Positions 48,929 through 57,858 of a DNA stretch of 64,000 bases are shown here, piece after piece. The position numbers and the translations under genes were made by a program. Positions within the stretch are counted from its first letter, which is position 1; each line of letters starts with the position of its first letter. Under the pieces are notes generated by a model that was given only the letters and a program-made list of their open reading frames with translations, was not told the DNA's origin and ran no database searches. This stretch comes from Mycobacterium gordonae (GTDB taxonomy: Bacteria; Actinomycetota; Actinomycetes; Mycobacteriales; Mycobacteriaceae): contig NZ_LQOY01000227.1 in NCBI RefSeq assembly GCF_002101675.1, positions 19,738-83,737 on the forward strand, in the 5' to 3' direction.

Positions 48929-50869
48929 TCAACCCGTCAACCACATGGTGATGTGCCGCGTGGCGAACGCCGCCACCCATGCGAGCACGAACATGTACCC
49001 CCACGCCACCAGCGGCCATCGCCACGAGTTGGTTTCGCGTCGCAGCGTGGCGATGGTGGACATGCATTGCAGGGCGTAGGCGAAGAACACCAGCAGCGCC
49101 ATGATCGTCGGCGCCGTGAATACCAACTCACCGTGGTGCGGGCCGGAGGTGAACACCGCCGAATGCGTGGCCGCGACGAGATCACCGGATTCCCCGGTGG
49201 CGAAGATCTGCCCCAGTGTGGCCACGAACACCTCGCGGGCGGCCATCGCCCCGATCAGGCCGACGCAGACGCGCCAGTCGAAACCCAGTGGTGCGAACAG
49301 CGGTTCGAGGATCTTGCCCAGGCCGGCGGCGAAGGAATGATTGACGACGTAGGCCGTGGCAGCAGCTTGGTCCATGCCGGCGGTTTCGGAGGTGCGCACC
49401 GGCAGGTTGAGCAGGAACCACAGCACGACGGAGGTGCCAAGGATGATGGTTCCGGCCTTGCGCAGGAACACCTTTGCCGAGTCCCACACGGTCATCACCA
49501 CCGATTTGGCGGACGGGAACCGGTACGGCGGCATCTCCATATAGAAGGGCAACAGGTCGCCCCCCAGCACCACCGACTTGAACAGCCACGCGGTGAGCAT
49601 CGCCGAGACACCTCCCAGCAGATACATGCCGAACATCACCACGCCCTGCATCGAAACCGGCCCCCACCGGTCCTGCGGGCTGACCAGCATCCCGATCAAC
49701 AGGATGTACACGGGCAGTCGCGCCGAACAGGTCATCAGCGGGGCGGCCATACAGGTGGCGAGCCGGTCGCGCGACGACGGAATGGTGCGGGTGGCCATGA
49801 TCGCCGGCACCGCGCACGCCAGCGAGGACAGCATCGCCACGAAGGCCCGGCCGTCGAGGCCGGTGGTCGACATGATGCGGTCCACCAGGAATGCGGCGCG
49901 CGTCATGTAGCCGATGTTCTCCAGCAGCGAGATCAGCAGGAACATCAGCACGATCTGCGGGATGAACACCAGCACGGCGCCGACCCCGCCGATCAGTCCG
50001 TGGCCGAGCAGGCCGGCGACCGCGGTGTTGGTGACGTTGTCGTCCACCAGGGCGCCGAGCCAGCTGAACAACTTCTCGATCACGTCCTGCAGCGGTGCTG
50101 CCAGGGTGAAGATGATCTGGAAGAACGCGAACATCACGGCGATGAAACACAGCGTTCCCCACACGGGGTGCAGCAGCACCCGGTCGATTCGGGCGCTGCG
50201 CTGGTCGGGTTCGGGGGCCCGGTAGTGGCCGGCGTTGAGGATCGACGCAATCCAGCTGTTGTATTCGGCGTCGTCGGACGGTGGGGGGATGGCGACGCGC
50301 CGCCAGGTCTGCGGCTCGGCGAGCAGCACCCGCAGCGGTTCGAATCCTTTGCCGCGGCTGCCCATCACACTGACCACCGGGACCCCGAGCGCGGCGGCGA
50401 ACCGCTCGGTGTCCAGTTGCCCGCCGCGGGCCGCCAGCTCGTCTCCCATGGTGAGGATGAGCAAGGTGGGCTTGTTCAGTGCCAGGGCCTGCGATACCAG
50501 AGACAGGGAGCGTTCGAGGACCGTGACATCGACGACCACAGCCAGTGCATCGGGTGGCGGAACGCCAGGCAGTTCCCCGCTCAGCAGGTCGGCGACCACC
50601 TGTTCGTCGGGGCTGATCGGGTGCAAGCTGTAGCACCCCGGGACGTCCTCGACGAGGAACGTCCTCGTGTCGTCGTCAGTGCGCACGCGTCCGGTACCTA
50701 CCCGTCGGGCGACGGTGACACCGGGATAGTTGCCGGTGCGCGCCCGCATCCCGGTCAGGTGGTTGAACACGGTGGTCTTGCCGGCGTTGGGGCTGCCGAT
50801 CAGGGCGGTCCGGGGCAGGCCGGGCGGCGCGGCGACCGTCGCGCCGTCGTCATGGCAGGACGCGGTCAT
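48929..50869 (-). CDS. feoB: Ferrous iron transporter FeoB
   Basis: The 646-residue protein has a cytoplasmic G domain with G1 GSPNAGKTTVFNHL near residue 25, G2/G3 YPGVTV and VEDVPGCYSL, and TMGD as a G4-like element near residue 145. The membrane part has paired gate motifs (ISLLENIGYMTRAAFLVDR; MAAREVFVATLGQIF) and about eight helices. It imports Fe2+ using GTP. The start overlaps the feoA stop by 4 bp. M. tuberculosis lacks this operon as far as I remember, so it is accessory relative to that genome. Confidence 0.93.
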   Translation of the reverse strand: MTASCHDDGATVAAPPGLPRTALIGSPNAGKTTVFNHLTGMRARTGNYPGVTVARRVGTGRVRTDDDTRTFLVEDVPGCYSLHPISPDEQVVADLLSGELPGVPPPDALAVVVDVTVLERSLSLVSQALALNKPTLLILTMGDELAARGGQLDTERFAAALGVPVVSVMGSRGKGFEPLRVLLAEPQTWRRVAIPPPSDDAEYNSWIASILNAGHYRAPEPDQRSARIDRVLLHPVWGTLCFIAVMFAFFQIIFTLAAPLQDVIEKLFSWLGALVDDNVTNTAVAGLLGHGLIGGVGAVLVFIPQIVLMFLLISLLENIGYMTRAAFLVDRIMSTTGLDGRAFVAMLSSLACAVPAIMATRTIPSSRDRLATCMAAPLMTCSARLPVYILLIGMLVSPQDRWGPVSMQGVVMFGMYLLGGVSAMLTAWLFKSVVLGGDLLPFYMEMPPYRFPSAKSVVMTVWDSAKVFLRKAGTIILGTSVVLWFLLNLPVRTSETAGMDQAAATAYVVNHSFAAGLGKILEPLFAPLGFDWRVCVGLIGAMAAREVFVATLGQIFATGESGDLVAATHSAVFTSGPHHGELVFTAPTIMALLVFFAYALQCMSTIATLRRETNSWRWPLVAWGYMFVLAWVAAFATRHITMWLTG

Positions 50870-51159
50870 GACGGTTCGGCGATCTCAATGTGGGCAGCCT
50901 CGCGGCGCCGCAAGCAAGTGTCATAACCCAGCAACCGGTACACCGAAGGGTCGCCCAGCGGAGCGGTGCGCAGCTTGGTGACCCGGACTCCCGGACGAAA
51001 ACCTAAGTGACGCAGGCGATTCGCCACATCATCCGCGATGGCCGGGTCGAGCGCGACGATCTCGGCGCCGGTTCCTGGCGCCAGGTCGGCCAGCGTGGTC
51101 CGCCGATCCTGACCGGGCCGGGCTTCACCCGCCGATCGGTCCAACCGGCTGTTGGGCAT
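50866..51159 (-). CDS. feoA: Ferrous iron transport SH3-like protein FeoA
   Basis: A 97-residue protein with a FeoA SH3-like domain: TLADLAPGTGAEIVAL near residue 22, RLRHLGFRPGVRVTKL near residue 48 and the closing LRRREAAHIEI. FeoA stimulates FeoB at the membrane. It is the first gene of feoA-feoB-NifU-like and overlaps feoB by 4 bp. An IdeR-like box lies 70 bp upstream, suggesting iron repression. Confidence 0.92.
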   Translation of the reverse strand: MPNSRLDRSAGEARPGQDRRTTLADLAPGTGAEIVALDPAIADDVANRLRHLGFRPGVRVTKLRTAPLGDPSVYRLLGYDTCLRRREAAHIEIAEPS

Positions 51160-51229
51160 CGTCGTTCCTCCGGACTGCCGACACTGCCAGGCGCTGGTGG
51201 TGTCAGCGATGCAGCAAGACTACCGATAG

Positions 51230-51248
51230 TTAGGTTACCCTCACCGGC
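51230..51248. promoter_or_regulatory. IdeR-like iron box upstream of feoA
   Basis: TTAGGTTACCCTCACCGGC matches the IdeR consensus TTAGGTTAGSCTAACCTAA at roughly 13 of 19 positions, with a perfect first half. IdeR with iron represses uptake genes. The spacing to feoA (about 70 bp) suits a promoter operator. Confidence 0.55.
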
Positions 51249-51321
51249 CGGAGCCGGATTCGGCTTTACCGCCACCCGATACGGCAGTGCGACCTTGCCT
51301 TGGGGTCTAGCATCCAGTTGC

Positions 51322-51687
51322 GTGCGACGAGTCTTGGTGCTGACCGCGGTTGTGGCGGTGGCGACGATCCTCGGAGGATGTGGAGACAAGAACGCGGCCT
51401 CCGGCAAACGTCCGGCCGCGCAGGCCGTGGTGATCGTGTCCGGCGGCGATGCGACGAGCCCGTTCACCACGCCAGACCAGGCGTGCGCCACCGGGCTGGC
51501 CGCAGGCAACACCGACACCGCGATCCGCGAATACCTGCTCAAGCAGGGCTACACCACCTACACCTCGCCGGCGATGGCGGGCCGTGGGCAGGTGGCCGAT
51601 CAGACCGGCTTCGGCCCGTTCGGGATCTGCCCGGTCACGCTTCCGGAGAACATGACTGTCGACTCCGCGATCAGTACCACTACGTGA
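51322..51687 (+). CDS. Small lipoprotein
   Basis: A 121-residue protein from GTG 51322 (MRRVLVLTAVVAVAT) with a lipobox ILGGC, Cys near residue 20. The mature part has a Cys pair (DQACATGLAAGN; FGICPVTLPEN). It is the right size for mycobacterial secreted lipoproteins of unknown role. It diverges from feoA across 162 bp. The 3' end is notable: the frame of the downstream ParB-like gene begins before its stop codon. Confidence 0.65.
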   Translation: MRRVLVLTAVVAVATILGGCGDKNAASGKRPAAQAVVIVSGGDATSPFTTPDQACATGLAAGNTDTAIREYLLKQGYTTYTSPAMAGRGQVADQTGFGPFGICPVTLPENMTVDSAISTTT

Positions 51688-52456
51688 CCTGATCGCCAAT
51701 CCGCACAACCCCCGCGATTCGGTCGGTGATCTAGACGAACTGGCATCCATAGCCGAGTTCCAGCTTCAACCGGCGGTAGTGGTCACCCGCGGCGCCTTCG
51801 AAAAGCTCTACCCCGAGACCAGCATCTCGGCGCGTTGGGTGGTCGTTATTGGCAACCGTCGCCTCGCTGCCGCCCACAAGTTCGGCCGTCCCGAACTCGA
51901 CGTCGTGGTCAAGGACGAGCTAGCCAAGGACCGGGCGACGCTGCTGACCGCCGTGATATCCGAGAACGTCGACCGGTCCGGGTTCGACGTCATTGAGGAG
52001 GCCAAAGCGGTGGAGAGCCTAGTAAGCGAATACGGCAGCGCCGACGCCGCGGCCGATCATCTTCGCAAGAGTAAGACATGGGTTTCGCAGCGGCGCGCGC
52101 TGCTCAAACTCGCGCCGGCCCTGCAGGAGGCCACCCGCAGGGGTGATTTGGCGATCAGGGAGGCGAGGTCGCTGGCGCGGGTGCCGCTGGAACAGCAGGT
52201 GACGCGCTGGACGGCGGTCAGGGACCGCCGCGGAGAGGGTCGGGAGACCGACGCCGACGGCGGAAAGTCTTGCGCCGAGGGCAACGGGCGGGGTGGGGGA
52301 GAGGCGACGTCGCGCACGTCGCGGTCAATTAGCAAAGCCCTGCACAAATTCGACACCGCACCCGACGAGTTGGCCGCCGCGCTGCGAGACCAGCTCGGTG
52401 ACGCCGGTGCCAAAACCCTTGTCCACCAGCTGCGAAAACTGTTGAGGCACGCTTAG
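51656..52456 (+). CDS. ParB-like partition protein, start codon missing or non-standard
   Basis: The reading frame after a TGA at 51653 encodes an intact ParB-type sequence of about 266 residues. The box VPLRDLIANPHNPRD comes first, then AEFQLQPAVVVTR and the RRLAAAHKFG nucleotide-binding element. TLLTAVISENVDRSGFDVIEEAKAVE follows, then an HTH (YGSADAAADHLRKSKTWVSQRRALLKL) and a C-terminal dimer segment. The first ordinary start (GTG 51779) would remove the N-terminal box. Only a CTG at 51656 precedes it, inside the lipoprotein gene's 3' end. I read it as a plasmid- or ICE-derived gene truncated by insertion, without a ParA partner. It may be a pseudogene. Confidence 0.7.
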   Translation: MSTPRSVPLRDLIANPHNPRDSVGDLDELASIAEFQLQPAVVVTRGAFEKLYPETSISARWVVVIGNRRLAAAHKFGRPELDVVVKDELAKDRATLLTAVISENVDRSGFDVIEEAKAVESLVSEYGSADAAADHLRKSKTWVSQRRALLKLAPALQEATRRGDLAIREARSLARVPLEQQVTRWTAVRDRRGEGRETDADGGKSCAEGNGRGGGEATSRTSRSISKALHKFDTAPDELAAALRDQLGDAGAKTLVHQLRKLLRHA

Positions 52457-53885
52457 CTTCGACCCCGAAGCGCGCAGTGTTACCTCAAAGGTCGCGCTGG
52501 CAATCGGTTGCGCCAGGCAAGTGTCCGGACCGATGAGGTGGCCACAAGCTGATCGTGCCGGCGCCATCGGGCGACCGGTAAACCGGGTTTGCGAGTAATC
52601 GAGTGTCGGGGGCCGGTTCTGGGTTCGGCACCGCGACTGAACGGCTTGGGACGGCCGCACCGCAATGTGCGTGGCCTGGCCTTGATGTTGATCGGTTGCG
52701 ACTTCATCGGGTGGGCGTACCTCGGTGTGAACCGGGTTCGACCGGCAAAGGTCACCAATCGATCTTCGAGCTGGTGCGGCCGCGACGTGATCGGGGAAGC
52801 TGGTAGCAGCGGCACGGGAAGGCGCAGGCGTTGCGGCGCGAGATCAGCAGTGTCCTGGGCTGCTGTTTGCGTGAGGGAACGCTCGCCTGGCTGCCGGCGT
52901 TCCAACGTTCGCCCTATGGCCGGATAGATTAGGAACCGTAGCAATGCGATGTGTGGCGACATCCCGGGTACGACGGGGGAGGGGGCCACCCTGGTGACAG
53001 GTGAGGACTCAAAGCAACGCGGGTCCATCGGCGGCGCGACGAGATGATGGGACGCGGCCACCGTGGGGGCGCAGAGCCAGTGATTTGTGCCACGGTGAGC
53101 TCATCGCCGGTGAGCCAGTTTTCCGCGGAAAACTGGCAACGTTAACCCTGGGCGCACAGAGGACGGCGGGTGCGGAATACTCTCAGCGACAAGCTATTTC
53201 GGCATCGCACTGTACGGGATAGTGACCTGCGTGGCAGTAAGTGTGAGGGGGGCGGCGCAACGCAAGCTTGGTGGGGGCCTATTGCCGCAGACGTCAGTGC
53301 GTGACGGGTCGGCGTCATTGGAAGCCGTGTGGTTGGCTGCGCGGCCGCGCGTCTGCGCGTGGTGTTCAGCCGTTGATACCTATGCGCCATGAGCGCTCAC
53401 GCCCAGCATGGGCACCCGAGGGCACGGGCGGGGTACCAGAGACCAGACCGTGCGACAGCCGGGACAGAACGACGAACGCTCGTCATGGGACAGGGACAGG
53501 GACAGGGAGCGCTGGGGGAGCGGCGTTGGTTAGAAGGGGGCAGTGCTGGTGGTGCGCCAGGGGCGCTTAATCCGCGGTCTGCGGAGTTTGTCGGCCAGTG
53601 TGGGCCGCCGAGCTGTCGCTATGCGGCAGTGCCTCGGCTCGACGAGGAGGTAGTGGTGGTCACCACCGCGCCGGAATCTGCGCTAAGTAGTGACGACGTC
53701 TGAATCGCGGCCAAGGGTAACTCCACCGCCCCCGGAAGTTCTCTGCTGCGGTGGCCGTCCAACAGCCATCACATGGCCGGCCGAACAGCGGATCGGCGGA
53801 CAGCTATCTAGCGACCCTTCGACGCAGCACACCAATTCACCCATCTCGAAGCTGACTGAGAATCTCCACGGTTGACTTGCCGATG
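52457..53885. other. 1.4-kb gene-poor stretch with palindrome
   Basis: No open frame here shows a recognisable family, ribosome binding site or codon bias of its neighbours. A minus frame at 52480-53061 (193 codons) is Arg/Pro-rich and looks like a GC artefact. The stretch holds a perfect 24-bp palindrome (53114-53137) and a short GGGACA direct repeat near 53487-53508. It probably is degraded mobile-element or plasmid DNA. Confidence 0.5.
53114..53137. repeat. Perfect 24-bp palindrome GCCAGTTTTCC/GGAAAACTGGC
   Basis: The sequence reads the same on both strands around a central CGCG, with no loop. It lies in the gene-poor stretch between the ParB-like gene and the cassette. A protein-binding or recombination site is likely; a parS site of the neighbouring ParB is one option. 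Confidence 0.6.
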
Positions 53886-55280
53886 TCACACGCGCCGGCG
53901 GTGAAGGCGCAGTTGCAAGTTGAGCGGTTTGAGGGTCATGGCCTCAGCAGCGGCGAGCCGGTAGTCCGGCGAGGGTTCGAGGTCGAATTGGTGCAGGACG
54001 GCAGCGAGGGTCACAAGGATCTCGTGGAGTGCGAATGCGCGACCGATGCACGCGCGGGGACCTGTTCCGAAGGGCCGGTAGGTGCGGGGTGGAAGTCTGC
54101 GCAGGTTTTCGCTAAGGAACCGGTCGGGATTGAATTCGGCGGCATCAGGTCCCCAGGCATCGGAGCGATGTGCAGCAATGAGGTGGACGAATACCCAGTC
54201 GCCGGTCCGGAAGTGGTGTTTTCCATTACCGATCGTGGTGTCGTGGCGGGCCTGGCGGAAATAGCCGGGGGCCGCGGGCCACAGTCGTAATGTTTCGTCA
54301 ACGATGCAGCGCAGGTATTGCAATTGGTGCACATCCCCAAAACCGATCTCGGGAAAGCCGGGTTCGGGCCAGCGTGCGTCGATCTCGGCGCGGGCCCGGG
54401 CAGCGATGTCAGGATTGCTGGACAGAACGTGCAGAGCGAAAGCGATTGCGTTAGCCGAGGTTTCGCTTCCGACGACGAGAAAAGTGAGCAGTTCGTTGAT
54501 GACGGTGGCCTGGTCGAGCTGTTCACCAGTGTCGGGGTCTCTATTGTGCAGCAGTGAGTGCAAGATGTCGCCATTCCCCTGGGTGGCGGGGTCCCTGCTG
54601 CGGTCTTTGACGATCCTGTCGACCTCTCGGCGCATCTCGGTCTTGTCTGAGACGTGCTGACTTTTTCGCTCGTCAGAGATATCGACCGTGTGGCGGTCCG
54701 CGTAAGCAAGTTCGCGGAGCAGCATTGCCAGGAACGGCTTTTGCCGTTCCCGGGGATTGCTCAGGTTGTTGAATGAGTGCCCCATGGCGACGCGGCTGAT
54801 GATTTCCAGGGTCAGTCGGTTGGCGTCAGCGGGAACACTGATCCAGGCGCGGACACGGCTTTTGGTGTTCCACCCGTCGATCAGTTCGCGCACAGTGTTG
54901 ACCATGTCGCTGTGATAGCGACTCATCGCTGCCCTGGTGAACAGCGGTACAAGCAGGTTATGCGCTCGCCGCCAATTCGGTTCGTGGTTGTACGCGGTGA
55001 ATAATCCGTCGCCGAGCACCGATCGCAGTCGGTCCAATGAAGGTCCGACGTGTTTTTCCCAATGGGTTTCGTCGTTGACTTCCGCGACGAGGGCGGTGTC
55101 AGCGACAAAGATGACCGGCTGGGCGGCGAACGGTTGCTCGATCATGCCGCTGCCCAGTTCACGCAGCCGATCGGTAACGTCTTGGACCGGCTTGGTGAAA
55201 TCGATCGTGCGGTAATTACCGAGGACAGGGAACTGAAAGCGAGAAGAATCCCTGGTTGACGGGGGAGTGTCCGCGATCAT
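53886..55280 (-). CDS. CYP102-like stand-alone cytochrome P450 (left cassette)
   Basis: A 464-residue haem domain resembling the P450 BM3 (CYP102) head: LGDGLFTAYNHEPNWRRAHNLLVPLF near residue 105, an I-helix VVGSETSANAIAF near residue 265 and the ExxR in DETLRLWPAAPGY. The haem ligand is Cys411 in FGTGPRACIGRAFALHE. The fused reductase of BM3 is absent. The start overlaps the membrane protein gene by 4 bp (ATGA). The in-frame extension upstream to 55712 overlaps that gene and is discounted. It is about two-thirds identical by eye to the right-hand copy. Confidence 0.9.
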   Translation of the reverse strand: MIADTPPSTRDSSRFQFPVLGNYRTIDFTKPVQDVTDRLRELGSGMIEQPFAAQPVIFVADTALVAEVNDETHWEKHVGPSLDRLRSVLGDGLFTAYNHEPNWRRAHNLLVPLFTRAAMSRYHSDMVNTVRELIDGWNTKSRVRAWISVPADANRLTLEIISRVAMGHSFNNLSNPRERQKPFLAMLLRELAYADRHTVDISDERKSQHVSDKTEMRREVDRIVKDRSRDPATQGNGDILHSLLHNRDPDTGEQLDQATVINELLTFLVVGSETSANAIAFALHVLSSNPDIAARARAEIDARWPEPGFPEIGFGDVHQLQYLRCIVDETLRLWPAAPGYFRQARHDTTIGNGKHHFRTGDWVFVHLIAAHRSDAWGPDAAEFNPDRFLSENLRRLPPRTYRPFGTGPRACIGRAFALHEILVTLAAVLHQFDLEPSPDYRLAAAEAMTLKPLNLQLRLHRRRV

Positions 55281-56488
55281 GCGGGCGTGCCTGCTTTCGT
55301 CGATGGGATCGGTGCGGTGCGCCTCTGAGTGGCAGCCCACGCAAGGGTCCACCATTTTGCCACCTTCACCAAGGCTGCGACCTCGCCGTCGAGGGTTGTT
55401 GACGGCGATCCGAGCACCGTTACAGCACTGGGGGACTTGGGTGTGAGTCCCGCGCTGCGAGCCCTCGCGGCACACGCCAACTGGAAGGCCTGAGTCGCTG
55501 CGCCGCAGCGTCGGGTCGGTACTGAATGCGTCGAGAGGAACGTTGCGACCTCCCGCGGATCGACTTCGCCGAAGTAGGGGCGCAGCCGCAGAAAGGCGTC
55601 GCGAATTTCGATCACTGTTTGGTGCAGTGCCAGGGTAGTGATCCGCCCGCCCGGATCTACCTGCTCGATGTTGAATCTGCTCTCGGGAACCACTGATGTC
55701 ATCGCACGCCATAGTGGCTGCAACTTTCGGCTACTGCGGCTGACGGGATCTAGGCCCAAGCGGGAGAGCAGTCTCACGACAAGTGGAATTGCGCCCAGGA
55801 CGTAGACAAACACTGCGATACCGAAGTATTCGAAGCCGTGCAGCCACAGTCGGAACATCACAGTGCTTGTCCAACCGAGTTGATCGGTCAACGCTGATAT
55901 CAGCGCTTCCAGGCAACCGAGGGCAGTCATCGTGCCCAGCGTCAGGCCGCTGGCGGCCAGCAGGCGCTCGCGTCTGTTGCTGGCCCTCTTGAGTTCGTTG
56001 GCAAACATCCAGACAAATCTTGCGGCCATCACGAGCAGGATGATCAAGTAGAATACCCATGCCGAGATCGCATCCCAACCGCCGGAGACTTCCAGCGTTT
56101 GGCCGGCCAAGCGGGCACGGGTAGCGGCAACTAGAAAGCAGATGCACGAAATGATGGCCGCCGCCCGGTAGTAACGGTGTTGACGGCGTGCTTGCTCTGG
56201 TGGCAGCCCATTCCACAGCATCGTGAAGCCGATGAGTTCGGTGCTGGCGAAAACCATTGCGACGAAAGCCATTTGTTGGGCGGTAGTCGGCGACATGAGG
56301 GCGCCTCGAGACAGGATGTCTTCGACGCTGCCCTCGCGCAGAAGTTGGGCCACGAGGACGAATGCCATCAAGTTGTTGTAATAGGTGTCGTAGCTGTTGG
56401 TCCTACACAGCCAGTAACGCCCGACGAGCAAGACCGCCATGGTCACGATGACGGGCCAGGCAATGACGGCTGGGACGCTAGAAATCAT
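55277..56488 (-). CDS. Multi-pass membrane protein with conserved cytoplasmic tail (left cassette)
   Basis: The 403-residue protein has about seven hydrophobic segments in its first 240 residues, starting VIAWPVIVTMAVLLVGRYW. A cytoplasmic tail of about 160 residues follows, with SRSSRKLQPLWRAMT, LHQTVIEIRDAFLRLRPYF and LVKVAKWWTLAWAA. It resembles the family annotated 'MAB_1171c putative transporter' (DUF6545-like) that I recall beside HTH and ImmA/IrrE genes. A sensor or exporter role is possible. Overlaps of 4 bp on both sides tie it to the peptidase and P450. Confidence 0.8.
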   Translation of the reverse strand: MISSVPAVIAWPVIVTMAVLLVGRYWLCRTNSYDTYYNNLMAFVLVAQLLREGSVEDILSRGALMSPTTAQQMAFVAMVFASTELIGFTMLWNGLPPEQARRQHRYYRAAAIISCICFLVAATRARLAGQTLEVSGGWDAISAWVFYLIILLVMAARFVWMFANELKRASNRRERLLAASGLTLGTMTALGCLEALISALTDQLGWTSTVMFRLWLHGFEYFGIAVFVYVLGAIPLVVRLLSRLGLDPVSRSSRKLQPLWRAMTSVVPESRFNIEQVDPGGRITTLALHQTVIEIRDAFLRLRPYFGEVDPREVATFLSTHSVPTRRCGAATQAFQLACAARARSAGLTPKSPSAVTVLGSPSTTLDGEVAALVKVAKWWTLAWAATQRRTAPIPSTKAGTPA

Positions 56489-56991
56489 CGCCGATGAAGG
56501 AAGGCGCTACGCATCATCGATTGGCTTTGCGCTGCCTCGGCGGCGGCAAGCATCAATACCGAAGCAAACCGTTCGGCGTCCCGTTCCTGCTCGTCGGCGT
56601 AGTCCGTGCGCCCCAGGACCGTCCGTATCAGGGCTGGCTCGAGGTCGGGGAGGATGGAGCGGCACAGTTCGGCGATCGCAGTCGGCCCTACCCTGTTGCC
56701 CTCGCGTGGCCCGCTGCGATGTTCAAGGACCATGTGGCCAATCTCGTGGCAGACAATTTGATCAATGTGGTAGTCGGTTGTCCCCGCCTCATGAACGATG
56801 ATGTCTTCATCATCTTTGATCAGCCACAGGCCGCAGGGGCTGTCGATGAAGGCTGCGGTGTCAGTCGGGATCAGCCGGATGGGGCGGCCACGCTGATGCG
56901 CAAAATTTTCGACGAACGTTCGCCGATCCCATGGCACAGGGATCGGCAATTGACGCGCCAGGGTAAGCAGATCAGCGTTAGTCGCTGCCAT
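56485..56991 (-). CDS. ImmA/IrrE-type zinc metallopeptidase (left cassette)
   Basis: A 168-residue protein with HEIGH at residues 82-86, the zinc site, and a third ligand Glu140 in ERDAERFASVLML. This is the ImmA/IrrE arrangement. Those peptidases cleave a partner HTH repressor to release its genes. The start at 56991 (MAATNADLL) aligns with the paralogue; a longer frame to 57015 exists. It overlaps the membrane protein gene by 4 bp and follows the HTH gene closely. Confidence 0.87.
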   Translation of the reverse strand: MAATNADLLTLARQLPIPVPWDRRTFVENFAHQRGRPIRLIPTDTAAFIDSPCGLWLIKDDEDIIVHEAGTTDYHIDQIVCHEIGHMVLEHRSGPREGNRVGPTAIAELCRSILPDLEPALIRTVLGRTDYADEQERDAERFASVLMLAAAEAAQSQSMMRSAFLHRR

Positions 56992-57454
56992 GATCTGGCC
57001 CTCGAGGAGAGACATCGACCGGCGGCAGCTGTTCGAGTTGGCGCACGTGATCGGCCATCGCCGCCAAGCTATTGAGGGACTCGGTCGTCAATCCGTGGGC
57101 GCGCATCGCCAGGTCGCGCACGCCACTGTCCCGCAAGGCCTGCAGCAGATTGAGTTGCGCGTCAATCTGCGGATCGATACCAGGGTCGATCAAATATGAC
57201 GGTGAGACCCCAAAGAACTCGGCGATCGCCCGAAGGTGCTGGACAGTCGGATTGTTCTTGGCGCCCGTGCGCAGCTGCCACACGTAGGCGGCACTGATCG
57301 ACACACCGGTGTGTTTCGTGATGGCTTCCGCGGCTGCAGCGTTGGACAACGGCGGTTCGGTGGGCTTGCGCATGATGTCGAACAGCTTGTTGAGCTTGGT
57401 CGCCAGTTCAGTGACCTCGCCTGTAGCCGAATCACGGTGCACAGGGTCAGTCAA
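56978..57454 (-). CDS. EspR-like XRE family regulator (left cassette)
   Basis: A 158-residue protein. The TTG at 57454 is chosen because the preceding GAAACGAGAGT repeats the site before the paralogue's ATG. An upstream ATG at 57487 is possible. The HTH (LSNAAAAEAITKHTGVSISAAYVWQLRTG) with SPSYLID and the C-terminal helix pair (LLQALRDSGVRDLAMRAHGL) follow the layout of mycobacterial EspR, which binds DNA as a dimer of dimers. It overlaps the peptidase start region by 14 bp. It is probably the substrate or partner of that peptidase. Confidence 0.85.
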   Translation of the reverse strand: MTDPVHRDSATGEVTELATKLNKLFDIMRKPTEPPLSNAAAAEAITKHTGVSISAAYVWQLRTGAKNNPTVQHLRAIAEFFGVSPSYLIDPGIDPQIDAQLNLLQALRDSGVRDLAMRAHGLTTESLNSLAAMADHVRQLEQLPPVDVSPRGPDHGSD

Positions 57455-57487
57455 TCTACTCTCGTTTCGCTCCACGCCCCCTCGCAT

Positions 57488-57858
57488 AAACTGAGGTTAC
57501 TACACGACATCGTCCCAGTTCCGGGTGGAAGTCTCTCTGCGGACTGACGCCCAGGACTGGGCCGGACGGTGGCAGCGGCTGCGGCACAATCGCTTGCATT
57601 TATGTGAGTATATGGTATGAACTAGGTCAAGTACACAGATTGATGGAAGTCAGCGGCGACCAGCGACGACGCCTGCCAAGCCCGGCTGACAGCCTTAACG
57701 CGTCAAATAGCCGCCAAGATGGGGGATGTGTTGTGTTGACAAAGGATTCCCATGTGGCGCGCATCCAACGTGATGAGTGGCTAGAGCTGACACGTACGCA
57801 ATCCCTTCTTCCGACACAACGAAGGTTTCCATTCAGGACGACGCGGGCAGAATCGACG
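57488..57858. other. Divergent control region between the cassettes
   Basis: No gene is seen in these 371 bases, although the hydrolase frame stays open to 57604. A TTGCAT, 16-base spacer, TATGAA pair (57594-57621) is a plausible plus-strand promoter. The minus-strand promoter of the left HTH should also lie here. The region is AT-richer than the genes around it. Confidence 0.4.

Noticed and set aside
48857..50926. 689-codon open frame opposite feoB
   Set aside because: Antisense shadow of feoB.
52480..53061. 193-codon minus-strand frame in the gene-poor stretch
   Set aside because: Arg/Pro-rich, no signature and no ribosome binding site.
57604..57858. N-terminal extension of the alpha/beta hydrolase
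   Set aside because: The extra 85 residues are low in family character, while the ATG at 57859 fits the hydrolase fold. It may be a leader region.
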